This document shows, in pieces, positions 43,323 through 51,549 of a stretch of DNA of 64,000 bases (positions are counted from its first letter, which is position 1; each line of letters opens with the position of its first letter). Under the pieces are notes generated by a model that was not told the origin of the DNA, ran no database searches, and worked only from the letters and a program-made list of their open reading frames with translations. The position numbers and the translations under genes are program-made. This DNA is from Anderseniella sp051010195. Its GTDB lineage: Bacteria; Pseudomonadota; Alphaproteobacteria; Rhizobiales; Aestuariivirgaceae. The stretch lies in assembly GCA_051010195.1 (NCBI GenBank), contig JBPCVV010000338.1, forward strand, positions 11,669 to 75,668. Direction: 5' to 3'.

Positions 43323-43349
43323 AAAAAAAGCGGGCCCCGCAGGACCCAC
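43323..43349 (-). terminator. Rho-independent terminator of trmB
   Basis: On the minus strand GTGGGTCC pairs with GGGCCCGC (8 bp, two G-U) around a 4-nt loop, followed by seven T. It ends transcription from the metK-trmB side before the rimP operon. Confidence 0.85.
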
Positions 43350-43448
43350 TCTCATGAACCTTGGTCTTCAGTCGTCTTTGAAAACCTATGAGAATGAACT
43401 TGATGAGCTACATATACGCCGAGACGGCACGGACTTCAAGCAAAACGC

Positions 43449-44150
43449 TCATATACGAAGAAACCGCAGATATGCAGATGTACGGCCTTCGCGCACCGCC
43501 TTTGCCTCATACCTGGTCTGGGGCCAATCCGGCGGCCGACAACGCCAGTCTCCCGGGTTGTCCGAAAGCGGTCTGAAACCGCCATGTTCGGCAACTTCGC
43601 GCAGGCTCCAGTCAATATAGTGCTCAATGTCGCTGGCCACCCGGAACTCAGAACCGGGCTTCATGATGCGATGCAGCCGGTCCAGATTTTTGCGGTTTAC
43701 GAACCGGCGCTTGTGATGGCGCGATTTCGGCCACGGATCGGGGAACAGCAGGAAGGCGCGCGATATGGTCTGATCGCCGAGCTGGTCGAGGCGCGGGCGA
43801 ATGTCATCGTCGATGATGCGCACATTGGACAGTTTACCGTTTTCCAGCAGGCTCAGCAGCTTGGCAACGCCGTTGATGTAAGGTTCGCCACCGATGAAAC
43901 CGACATGCGGATTGGCAGCCGCCTGCCAGGCCAGGTGCTCGCCGCCGCCGAAACCGATTTCCAGCCAGACCTCGGACACAGCAGTGTCGAACATTGCGCG
44001 CGGATCCTTCAGGCATTCAGCGCTCTCCGGCACCCGCAGCCTCGGCAGCAGGTTTTCCACCAGCCGGACATGATTGGCACGCAGGGACTGGCCTGCACGA
44101 CGCCCGAAAAACTTCTCTGCGAACCGGAGCCGGTCCGGTGTTTGCGACAT
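43449..44150 (-). CDS. trmB: tRNA (guanine-N7-)-methyltransferase
   Basis: A 233-residue SAM methyltransferase from ATG 44150 (MSQTPDRLRFAEKFFGRR). The frame to 44249 lacks family support. Blocks are WLEIGFGGGEHLAWQA (SAM loop), IRPRLDQL, and the signature LFPDPWPKSRHHKRRFV. It adds m7G46 to tRNAs. metK and trmB are usually adjacent in relatives. Here they are separated by about 1.1 kb carrying a regulator remnant and a redoxin gene. Confidence 0.96.
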   Translation of the reverse strand: MSQTPDRLRFAEKFFGRRAGQSLRANHVRLVENLLPRLRVPESAECLKDPRAMFDTAVSEVWLEIGFGGGEHLAWQAAANPHVGFIGGEPYINGVAKLLSLLENGKLSNVRIIDDDIRPRLDQLGDQTISRAFLLFPDPWPKSRHHKRRFVNRKNLDRLHRIMKPGSEFRVASDIEHYIDWSLREVAEHGGFRPLSDNPGDWRCRPPDWPQTRYEAKAVREGRTSAYLRFLRI

Positions 44151-44287
44151 TGTTCGGTGCCCTGATCCATTGCCAAGCTGTCGATGTTGCAGTGTCAGGT
44201 ATGCATGGTTTCTTGACAAGCGTCCACGCACCAGACAAGCGCTGTACACAACACACGCTTTGGCTTCTGAGTCGACAGAGAAATTGG

Positions 44288-44506
44288 TGTTCAGCTTATC
44301 AGCTTCATTGCATCCGTTTTGAGTGCTTTTGACGCCTCGGTATCGCTCTGGTTGGGGAGTTCCAATGCGGTGTTGACAAACAAGCAGCCCTTGTTCTCAA
44401 CATCAGCCTTTGCCTCCGCGACAAGGCCATCAAACAGCGCAGCAATGGCCAGAGCCGGGTCGGCGAGGGCCTCAGGCTCGCGCAATGACTTCTGCCGGTT
44501 CTTCTG
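44288..44506 (-). pseudogene. Remnant of a TetR-family regulator (C-terminal part only)
   Basis: A minus-strand frame preserves about 70 residues resembling the ligand-binding half of TetR/AcrR regulators: PALAIAALFDGLVAEA and ENKGCLFVNTALELPNQS are characteristic. There is no usable start. The frame is closed by a stop (TGA) just before SDLLRYDQKNRQKSL, and only about 140 bp remain before the divergent redoxin gene, too little for the missing ~115 residues. The helix-turn-helix is therefore deleted, not shifted. It is probably the decayed divergent regulator of the redoxin gene. The 44151-44663 gap holds nothing else I can name. Confidence 0.6.
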
Positions 44507-44663
44507 ATCGTATCGCAGCAGATCGCTTCAACCAAACGCGAAAGAAACAGGTCTGGCGCATGTGCCGGACCTGTAGGATTATCCCACAATGCAATATGAT
44601 TGCCTGAACTGAAAACCCGAAACGCCCTTCCAAAGGGCATGATCACCGAAGGAACGCACCGCC

Positions 44664-45209
44664 ATGCTACTCGACACGCCTGTTTGCAATTTTGGCTGGA
44701 AAGCGCCTGACTTTACGCTGCAGGACCCCGACGGCAGCAGCTTCACTCTGTCTGAACAGCTTGGAGAAAACGGGCTGCTGATTGCGTTTATCTGCAACCA
44801 CTGTCCGTACGTTCAGGCCATCGCCGACCGGCTGGCAACGGACACGGCGGAGCTGATGGAAGAAGGCATCAATGTATTGGCCGTCATGTCTAACGACTAC
44901 CTCAACGTGCCCGCCGACAGCCCGGCCAACATGAAACTGTTTGCCGAAAGACACGGCTTTACGTTCCCCTACCTGGTTGATGAAGACCAGTCGGTAGGCA
45001 AGGCTTACGGCGCTGTCTGCACCCCTGATTTCTTCGGATTCAACAAGGATGGCGAACTGCAATACCGCGGCCGTCTGGACGATGCAAAGATGGCCGACCC
45101 GGCACACCGGACCCGCGAACTCGTTGATGCCATGCGCCAGATTGCCGAGACCGGTAATGGCCCACGACAGCAAACACCGAGCATGGGTTGCTCGATCAAG
45201 TGGCTGTAG
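44664..45209 (+). CDS. Thioredoxin/redoxin-family protein (CNHCPYV type)
   Basis: A 181-residue AhpC/TSA-like thioredoxin-fold protein. The redox motif is FICNHCPYVQAIADRL, a CxxC with His-Cys-Pro. It also has AVCTPDFFGFNKDG near 115 (cis-Pro loop region) and a C-terminal SMGCSIKW. GAAGGA lies ten bases before the ATG. There is no signal peptide, so it is cytoplasmic. It is close in pattern to redoxin proteins annotated only as thioredoxin family. Neighbours are a decayed TetR gene (divergent) and metK (convergent, 6 bp between stops). Confidence 0.85.
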   Translation: MLLDTPVCNFGWKAPDFTLQDPDGSSFTLSEQLGENGLLIAFICNHCPYVQAIADRLATDTAELMEEGINVLAVMSNDYLNVPADSPANMKLFAERHGFTFPYLVDEDQSVGKAYGAVCTPDFFGFNKDGELQYRGRLDDAKMADPAHRTRELVDAMRQIAETGNGPRQQTPSMGCSIKWL

Positions 45210-45215
45210 CAGAAA

Positions 45216-46517
45216 TCAGGACGCCGGCTCGAGCACCTTGTGTTCCTGCGAAGCCGCCTTCACGGCCTGCTTGAGCGCTGTGGTCATGTCGGTTTTCTCC
45301 CAGGAGAATGAACCATCGCGGCGCGGCTTGCGGCCGAAGTGACCGTAGGCGGCGGTGCGCGCATAAATTGGCCGGTTCAGGTCCAGGTGGCGCCGGATGC
45401 CGGACGGAGACAGGTCCATGCACTTGCGCAGGGCCTGCTCCAACACGTTTTCATGCACCTTGCCGGTTCCGTGGGTGTCGACATAGACCGACAGAGGCTG
45501 CGCCACGCCAATGGCGTAGGACAGCTGGATCGTGCAGCGGTCGGCAAGTTTTGCAGCCACGACATTCTTGGCCATGTAGCGCGCTGCGTAGGCAGCGGAC
45601 CGGTCAACCTTAGTTGTGTCCTTGCCGGAGAACGCGCCGCCGCCGTGTGGCGCGGCACCGCCATAGGTGTCAACGATGATCTTGCGGCCAGTCAGACCGG
45701 CATCACCGTCCGGACCACCAATGACAAACTTGCCGGTGGGATTAATGTACCATTTGCAATCGGCAGCCACCGGCAGGTCACCCAGCGCTTCCAGCACATA
45801 CGGTTCGATAACCGTACGCACCTTTGCCGAATCCCAGCTTTCATCAAGATGCTGGGTTGAGACCACAATCGAGGTGACTTCCGACGGCTTGCCGTCCACG
45901 TAGCGGATGGTGACCTGGCTCTTGGCATCCGGTCCAAGCCAGGCGGCATCGCCTTCGCCGCTATGGCGGGCTGCGGCCATCAGTTCGAGAATCTTGTGCG
46001 AGTAGTAAATCGGCGCCGGCATGAAGTCCGGTGTTTCACGGCAGGCATAGCCGAACATGATGCCCTGGTCACCGGCGCCTTCTTCACCCTGGCGGTCAGC
46101 GGCATTGTCCACGCCTTGAGCAATATCGGTCGACTGGGCATGCAGCAGCACATCGACCTTCGCGGTCTTCCAGTGGAAACCCGCCTGTTCGTAGCCAATG
46201 GCGCGGATAGCGCGCCGCGCCGCCGAGCGGAACCTGCCCGGCGCGATAACCGGTTTGCCGGCAGCGTCTTCAACCACATTGCCGGCCTTGTCCTTCTTGA
46301 ACAGCGTGTTCGGCACACGGACCTCACCGGCAATGACCACGCGATTGGTCGTGGTCAGCGTCTCGCAGGCAACACGCACGGTCCACGGATCGGTACCGGT
46401 CTTGCGGGCCTCCTTGTAGACAAGATCGACAATCTCGTCGGAGATGCGGTCACAGACCTTGTCCGGGTGACCTTCGGAAACCGATTCGCTGGTGAAGAGA
46501 TAGTTCTGACGTGCCAT
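45216..46517 (-). CDS. metK: S-adenosylmethionine synthetase
   Basis: A 433-residue enzyme from ATG 46517 (MARQNYLFTSESVSEGHPDKVCDRISDEIVD). The frame continues to 46556 but GGAG fits 46517. The ATP-binding GHPDKVCDRISD, the loop GDQGIMFGYA, and GGGAFSGKDTTKVDRSAAYAAR identify it. It is longer than E. coli MetK (384) by inserted segments, as in other Alphaproteobacteria. It makes SAM for methylation, including trmB and ubiE here. It follows an xre-type regulator by 167 bp that includes a candidate folded leader. Confidence 0.97.
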   Translation of the reverse strand: MARQNYLFTSESVSEGHPDKVCDRISDEIVDLVYKEARKTGTDPWTVRVACETLTTTNRVVIAGEVRVPNTLFKKDKAGNVVEDAAGKPVIAPGRFRSAARRAIRAIGYEQAGFHWKTAKVDVLLHAQSTDIAQGVDNAADRQGEEGAGDQGIMFGYACRETPDFMPAPIYYSHKILELMAAARHSGEGDAAWLGPDAKSQVTIRYVDGKPSEVTSIVVSTQHLDESWDSAKVRTVIEPYVLEALGDLPVAADCKWYINPTGKFVIGGPDGDAGLTGRKIIVDTYGGAAPHGGGAFSGKDTTKVDRSAAYAARYMAKNVVAAKLADRCTIQLSYAIGVAQPLSVYVDTHGTGKVHENVLEQALRKCMDLSPSGIRRHLDLNRPIYARTAAYGHFGRKPRRDGSFSWEKTDMTTALKQAVKAASQEHKVLEPAS

Positions 46518-46580
46518 GGCTTGCAAACTCCACGAATGGGACAGGATGATCGCCATATGCAGATTTCTTTATATGCATTG

Positions 46581-46612
46581 GCAGCCGGGTGGACGCCCTT
46601 TTGTCAGGCTGC
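46581..46612 (-). ncRNA. Candidate structured leader upstream of metK
   Basis: On the minus strand GCAGCC (46612-46607) pairs with GGCTGC (46586-46581). Inside it GGG (46598-46596) pairs with CCC (46589-46587), stacking directly on the outer stem and leaving an 8-nt bulge and 6-nt loop. It ends 63 bp before the metK ATG. I could not match it to SAM-I, SAM-II or SAM/SAH riboswitch consensus by eye. Confidence 0.3.
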
Positions 46613-46684
46613 GCGCATCACGTCAAGCCAACATTGATCAAATACGAGCAATTAGCCAGCGCCGGTGCAGCCGCTAAACCAGCT

Positions 46685-47104
46685 CTACCCGGACTCAACT
46701 TTGCAGATGCCGGACACGGACTTCACGAGATCGAGGATATTGCGCCTGACTTCAGGGCTTTCTATCTCGGAAAATGTTCGCACAAGCTGTGCGCCGTCGG
46801 GACTGGACAAAAACTCGATCATCTCGAATGAACCGGAGGATTTGTCCGTCTTGCTCCTGCCGTCAATGTCGCTGCGGACCATATCATCGAAGAAAAACTG
46901 GACCGGCACATCGAGAATGCGCGACATGTCATACAGCCTGCTGGCGCTGATACGATTGGAGCCCTTTTCGTACTTCTGGATTTGCTGAAAGGTTAGATCG
47001 AGACTTTCGCCGAGCTTTTCCTGGCTCATTCCAACCAGCATTCTGCGCATCCGCAGCCTGCTGCCAACATGTACATCAATCGGATTTGGCATTTTCATTG
47101 TCAT
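46685..47104 (-). CDS. XRE-family transcriptional regulator upstream of metK
   Basis: A 139-residue protein from ATG 47104. The helix-turn-helix domain (about 8-65) reads VGSRLRMRRMLVGMSQEKLGES...LTFQQIQKYEKGSNRISASRL. The C-terminal half (about 70-139) has a short acidic stretch and a helical tail ending near Cys/Val-rich residues. This xre-metK pairing is conserved in Alphaproteobacteria. Targets are not known from sequence, although control of metK is an obvious guess. It lies downstream of lnt on the same strand, gap about 150 bp. Confidence 0.9.
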   Translation of the reverse strand: MTMKMPNPIDVHVGSRLRMRRMLVGMSQEKLGESLDLTFQQIQKYEKGSNRISASRLYDMSRILDVPVQFFFDDMVRSDIDGRSKTDKSSGSFEMIEFLSSPDGAQLVRTFSEIESPEVRRNILDLVKSVSGICKVESG

Positions 47105-47251
47105 CAGCCACCTGTCCCGCAAGCGTTTGCAGATCGGCAGGGTTGCGCGCCCACAAAATCACCACCTGGCAGATCAGTTGCCGTTACAGCACACTGTTGT
47201 GAGCTGTTTTCGGGGAAAAGGCGGAAGTGTGTTGCCGATTCACATCTATGA

Positions 47252-48826
47252 TCAATTGTCATGCACTTCTGGTACACAAAACTTCTTCATCCGTCTACAA
47301 ATTAAGTAGACCGCCGCTATTAAAGTCAGCAAGCCCAGGAAGCCCAAATCCCCGATCACCGAGTAAGGCGTTGCTGCCATGATCACCGGCATGAAAACAT
47401 CCAGATGACCTGTCGTACCCAGTGCCAGGCTTGCGCGCACGCGGCCTGTCGCGTCAATTATTGCCGAAATTCCGGTGTTGGCGGCCCGTATCATCGGCAC
47501 GCCCTGTTCAATGGCGCGAAACCGTGCATGACCCAGATGCTGATGGGGCCCGCCGGATGTGCCGAACCAGGCGTCATTGGTTGCGTTCACCAGCATGTCG
47601 GGTCGTGATGCATACGGCAACGAGCGCGGAAACACCGCTTCGTAGCAGATGAAACCGGCAAAGGCCGGTATCCCGTCGAGCCGGACAACCCGGTCTTCAC
47701 TGCCGGCGGAAAATCCCGGCGGCAGGTTCACCAGTTGCCGCAATCCGAGCGGTTCCAGCAGCCACTGAAACGGCAGGAACTCCCCGAAGGGTACCAGGCG
47801 GACCTTGTCATGCCGGGCCGCGATCTGACCGCCAGCGGGGATGGCCAGCAGGGAATTGAAGATCGCAGAGCCGCCGTGAGCATCCGTTACGCGGTGCAGG
47901 CCGCCGGTCAGCAGTGGCGAGCCCGCCGGCAGGCTGTCCATTATCCTGGCACGCAAGGCATCTTCCTCACCGATCAGCCGCGGCAGTGCACTTTCGGGCC
48001 ACACAATGATTGGCGGTGCCTTCGACGGACGGGCAAACGGTATACTGCTCAGTTTGAGATAGGTATCAATGATCTGGCTGGCATGTGCCGGGTCCCATTT
48101 GTCCTTCTGGGAAATATTCGGCTGAATGATGCGCACCAGGGTTGCACTATCAGCACCTTCGTCGAGGGTGGTTTCGTAGCTGGACACACGGGCACTACCC
48201 CACACATGGAAAGCCACTGCGACAACGCCAACCAGGGCCGCAAACACGACGCGCCCCGGGGATCTTTGCGGCTGCTTGCCCACGTCGCCAAATACTGCTG
48301 GCACTGCGGCGGCGACAATGACCAGAACCGTCATCCCGTATATGCCGACCAGGCTGGCGATTTGCGAAAACCCGTCCAGTGAACCGACCCCGTAGCCGGG
48401 CAGGTTCCAGGGAAACCCGGTCAGCAGGTGACCTCTGAACCATTCTCCCGTGCCGATGAGGGCGGCCAGCAGCAATACCCTCGGCCAGCCTGCAATCCAT
48501 AAAACCGCCGCCACACCGAACGCCATCCCCCAGTAAAGCGACAGATAGGCCGGCAGGCCGGCAACCGCAAACGGGATCAGGGCGGCAAATTTTTCCGGTT
48601 CCAGCCAGAAGGCTTCCGAAATCCACCACAGCGACGGGACAAAGTATCCGAATGCAAAACACCAACCGATCACGAAGCCCGCACCAAAGCGGCGCCGCGT
48701 CCCGGTCCGCTGCCGGACAGTGTCGTCGAGCAGCCAGACCAGCACCGTGTAACTGACAAACAATACCGGCCAGATGTTGAAGGGCGGCAAGGACAGGCAG
48801 GCAAACGCACCAGCCAGCGACGCCAC
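47252..48826 (-). CDS. lnt: Apolipoprotein N-acyltransferase
   Basis: At least 524 residues: an N-terminal set of about six membrane helices, then the nitrilase-like domain with catalytic Glu in VPFGEFLPF, Lys in QPNISQKDKWD, and Cys in AGFICYEAVFP. It adds the third acyl chain to lipoproteins. The first available start in frame is GTG 48826, which begins inside the first helix (ASLAGAFACLSLPPFN). Upstream, in frame, the sequence continues as SIPARLASGPLWQKCLV with no ATG, GTG or TTG until a stop, but a CTG at 48880-48878 overlaps the corC stop as CTGA and has AGGTG five bases upstream. True start may be that CTG. Confidence 0.92.
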   Translation of the reverse strand: MASLAGAFACLSLPPFNIWPVLFVSYTVLVWLLDDTVRQRTGTRRRFGAGFVIGWCFAFGYFVPSLWWISEAFWLEPEKFAALIPFAVAGLPAYLSLYWGMAFGVAAVLWIAGWPRVLLLAALIGTGEWFRGHLLTGFPWNLPGYGVGSLDGFSQIASLVGIYGMTVLVIVAAAVPAVFGDVGKQPQRSPGRVVFAALVGVVAVAFHVWGSARVSSYETTLDEGADSATLVRIIQPNISQKDKWDPAHASQIIDTYLKLSSIPFARPSKAPPIIVWPESALPRLIGEEDALRARIMDSLPAGSPLLTGGLHRVTDAHGGSAIFNSLLAIPAGGQIAARHDKVRLVPFGEFLPFQWLLEPLGLRQLVNLPPGFSAGSEDRVVRLDGIPAFAGFICYEAVFPRSLPYASRPDMLVNATNDAWFGTSGGPHQHLGHARFRAIEQGVPMIRAANTGISAIIDATGRVRASLALGTTGHLDVFMPVIMAATPYSVIGDLGFLGLLTLIAAVYLICRRMKKFCVPEVHDN

Positions 48827-48876
48827 CAGGCACTTTTGCCAAAGCGGCCCGGATGCCAGGCGTGCGGGAATGCTGG

Positions 48877-49932
48877 TCAGTTGTGCACCTGTGGAGCCGG
48901 CTGTTCAGGCGATTTCGCAGCAGGTTTGGCCGTGCTTGCAGGCGTGCGCGCCTTGCGCGGTTTGGTGTGGATGGCAACACGGCGCACCCGCCTGGGATCA
49001 GCCGCAATGATCTCAAACTCGATGCCCGAGTCATGCTTGACCAGTTCACCGCGAACCGGCACACGGCCGAGCATATGGAAGATCAGGCCGCCGAGCGTAT
49101 CGGCTTCTTCTTCCTCATCAGCCGGTAACAGCTTGATACCCAGCGTTTCTTCGGCATCCTCGATCTCCAGTCGCGCCTCGGCGAGCCAACTGGTTTCGGA
49201 TGCCTGGGTGATCAATTCATCCTTTTCATCGTGCTCATCGGCTATATCGCCAACGATTTCCTCGACCAGGTCTTCAATGGTGGCGAGACCGTCGGTGCCG
49301 CCATATTCATCCACCACAACCGCCATGTGAACATGGGTGGACTGCATTTTCACCAGAAGGTCCGCGGCTGGCATGGATGGCGGAACATAGAGCAGTTCGC
49401 GCATGATGCCGAGTTCGCTCACCGGAGTTTTCAGGTCGCTGGCAGACAGAGACAGGATCGGTACCGTTTTCTTGGTGCCCTGCTTCGGGCGGGTACGCTT
49501 GTCCTTGGAATTCAGCCACTCCAGAAAATCTTTGATGTGGATCATGCCGAGCGGTTCATCCAGCGTATCATGGTAGATGGGCAGCCGGGAATGGCCGGCC
49601 TCAAGGAAGCAGTCGAGCAGTTCGGATACGGAGTTTTCAGCATCAATGGCGATAATTTCCGCGCGCGGCACCATGACATCGTCCAGGCGCAAGTCGGAAA
49701 ACTCGATCAGGTTGAGCATCATCGACTTGGCATCGGCCCGGAACGCCGCCGTGCCGTCTTCCTCGGCATGCCGGTCGAGCACGCCTTCCAGGCTTTCGCG
49801 CAGGGTTTCGTCCGACCTGCCGCCACCCAGGATCCGTCTGATCCGGGACCACAGGCCGCCATTGTCGTTTCTGGTAATTTCAGAAGGGGTGCTGGTCCCG
49901 TTACGGGACCTGCTAGATTGGTCTTCGTCCAT
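48877..49932 (-). CDS. corC: CBS-domain hemolysin/CorC-type protein
   Basis: A 351-residue protein. After a charged N-terminus (LWSRIRRILGGGRSDE) come two CBS domains (MVPRAEIIAIDAENSVSELL...SRLPIYHDTLDEPLGMIHIKD) and a C-terminal transporter-associated domain (GLIFHMLGRVPVRGELV). There is no membrane DUF21 part, so it matches the soluble CorC/TlyC form. A low-complexity Ala/Pro/Lys tail ends the protein. It lies between ybeY and lnt, the usual location. The function is probably in magnesium or cobalt homeostasis but is uncertain. Confidence 0.9.
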   Translation of the reverse strand: MDEDQSSRSRNGTSTPSEITRNDNGGLWSRIRRILGGGRSDETLRESLEGVLDRHAEEDGTAAFRADAKSMMLNLIEFSDLRLDDVMVPRAEIIAIDAENSVSELLDCFLEAGHSRLPIYHDTLDEPLGMIHIKDFLEWLNSKDKRTRPKQGTKKTVPILSLSASDLKTPVSELGIMRELLYVPPSMPAADLLVKMQSTHVHMAVVVDEYGGTDGLATIEDLVEEIVGDIADEHDEKDELITQASETSWLAEARLEIEDAEETLGIKLLPADEEEEADTLGGLIFHMLGRVPVRGELVKHDSGIEFEIIAADPRRVRRVAIHTKPRKARTPASTAKPAAKSPEQPAPQVHN

Positions 49933-49992
49933 TTGACCGGCCGGCTTTCACCGGCGTCCTCTGTCCTGTCTCAGCGATAATCCCTATACGGC

Positions 49993-50460
49993 TTATGCAT
50001 ATGGATCGGCAATGCCAAGCACGTTCAGTATGTCGATCTCAAGGCGTTCCATAACATTCGCCTCGGCTTCATTTATGTGATCATAATCCATTAAGTGCAA
50101 GATGCCATGCACAGCAAGGTGAACCAAATGATTCTGCAGTGACTTGTTCTGCTGCAATGCTTCTTGTTTTACCACCCCGGCTGCCAGCATGATATCACCC
50201 AGCGGGCGCGGCTCGCCAGGCGGCAACGGCATGTCCGTGGCAGCCGGAAATGACAACACATTGGTCGGCCCGGCCTGGTTGCGCCAGTGCCGGTTGAGTT
50301 CGGCCACGGCATCATCGGTTGCCAGCGAAATGGTCACGACCGCGTGCGACAGATCAACGTCAAGGGCAGCTTCGGTCGCCTGTGCCGCCGCGCGCAATAC
50401 CGGTTCCGGATCGCGCAATTCACTCCAGGCGGTTTCATCAACCTCGATTTCGAGTATCAC
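49993..50460 (-). CDS. ybeY: Endoribonuclease YbeY
   Basis: A 155-residue metalloprotein of rRNA maturation. The zinc-binding signature is HLAVHGILHLMDYDH near the C-terminus, with all three His. I use GTG 50460, which overlaps the phoH stop by 4 bp (GTGA) and gives the family start VILEIEVDETAW. ATG 50490 would overlap phoH by 34 bp and lacks a good ribosome binding site. It sits in the phoH-ybeY-corC-lnt run. Confidence 0.93.
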   Translation of the reverse strand: MILEIEVDETAWSELRDPEPVLRAAAQATEAALDVDLSHAVVTISLATDDAVAELNRHWRNQAGPTNVLSFPAATDMPLPPGEPRPLGDIMLAAGVVKQEALQQNKSLQNHLVHLAVHGILHLMDYDHINEAEANVMERLEIDILNVLGIADPYA

Positions 50461-51494
50461 AGCGAGCGTGGCCTTGTTGCCGGCTCCCATCCGGCGCGTT
50501 CATAGGCATCGACGATGCGCGATACCAATTGATGACGAACGATGTCGGACTTGTCGAACTTGATCTGGGAAATACCCTTTACGTTTTTCAGGTAGTCCAA
50601 TGCCTGGGTCAGTCCGGACGTGGTGCCCGGCGGCAAATCGACCTGCGTCGGATCACCGGTGATGACCATGCTTGAGCCTTCTCCAAGCCTGGTCAAGAAC
50701 ATCTTCATCTGCTGCGGCGTGGTATTTTGCGCCTCATCCAGGATGATGAAGGCCGATGACAGGGTACGGCCGCGCATGAAGGCCAGGGGCGCAATTTCAA
50801 TGGTATTGTCGGCCAGTCCCTTGATCACGGCTTCCGGCGGCATGACGTCGTACAGCGCGTCATAAAGCGGCCGGAGATAGGGATCGACCTTTTCCTTCAT
50901 GTCACCGGGCAGGAAACCGAGACGCTCGCCGGCTTCTACTGCCGGGCGCGACAGGATGATGCGGTCAACCCGTCCGGCCATCAGATCGGCAGCGGCACAT
51001 ACGACCGCAAGATATGTCTTGCCGGTACCGGCCGGACCAATGCCGAACACCAGTTCGTTGGCGGCGATTGCCTCAAGATACATTTTCTGGCCCGGAGATC
51101 TCGCCGTTACGGTTTTGCGCCGGGTGCGAATAGCGGCAACTTCAGACGCACCCTTGGCAACTGCAACCGGGCTCATGGCCATGCGAATAGCACCCTCGAC
51201 ATCGCCTCGGCCGAGGTCAAGACCCTCCAGGGCGCGCTGATAGAGCTCCACCAGAACCTGTCTGGCCATTTCGTTGCCGGTTTCAGAGCCGCGGATCGCA
51301 ACCTTGTTGCCGCGCGGTGTGATATCGACGCCAAGCCTGTCCTCGATCAAGAGCAGGTGCTCGTCGTGCTCGCCGAACACCAGCATCAGCAGGCGGTTGT
51401 CGTCGAAGCTTAAGGTAATGCTGCTGTGCGCTGAGTCATCGGTGGTCTTCTTGTGCCGGGATGCGGGCCTTGGCTGGGCAGTGCGTGACGTCAA
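50457..51494 (-). CDS. phoH: PhoH-family ATPase
   Basis: A 345-residue P-loop ATPase. Walker A is GIGPAGTGKTYLAV, Walker B with the helicase-like DEAQ box is FIILDEAQNTTPQQMKMF. The frame opens at 51560 overlapping miaB, but TTG 51494 has AGGAG ten bases upstream and I take it as the start. The protein then begins LTSRTAQPRPASRHKK and reaches the conserved SITLSFDDNRLL. Likely an RNA helicase-like partner of YbeY, its overlapping downstream neighbour. Confidence 0.92.
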   Translation of the reverse strand: MTSRTAQPRPASRHKKTTDDSAHSSITLSFDDNRLLMLVFGEHDEHLLLIEDRLGVDITPRGNKVAIRGSETGNEMARQVLVELYQRALEGLDLGRGDVEGAIRMAMSPVAVAKGASEVAAIRTRRKTVTARSPGQKMYLEAIAANELVFGIGPAGTGKTYLAVVCAAADLMAGRVDRIILSRPAVEAGERLGFLPGDMKEKVDPYLRPLYDALYDVMPPEAVIKGLADNTIEIAPLAFMRGRTLSSAFIILDEAQNTTPQQMKMFLTRLGEGSSMVITGDPTQVDLPPGTTSGLTQALDYLKNVKGISQIKFDKSDIVRHQLVSRIVDAYERAGWEPATRPRSL

Positions 51495-51549
51495 CGGGGC
51501 AGATCTCCTGATTCGCTGCAATGGTGGTGAAAGCACATCACATTCGGCC

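Noticed and set aside
44305..44646. 113-codon minus-strand frame overlapping the TetR remnant
   Set aside because: It reads in a different frame from the part with TetR similarity and shows no domain. It is not a regulator.
46517..46684. Known SAM-II or SAM/SAH riboswitch upstream of metK
   Set aside because: The sequence does not show the conserved pseudoknot strings of these families. Kept only as an unassigned hairpin.
48195..49064. 289-codon minus-strand frame across the corC-lnt junction
   Set aside because: It is a third frame over two identified genes, with Arg/Ala-rich composition and no family match.
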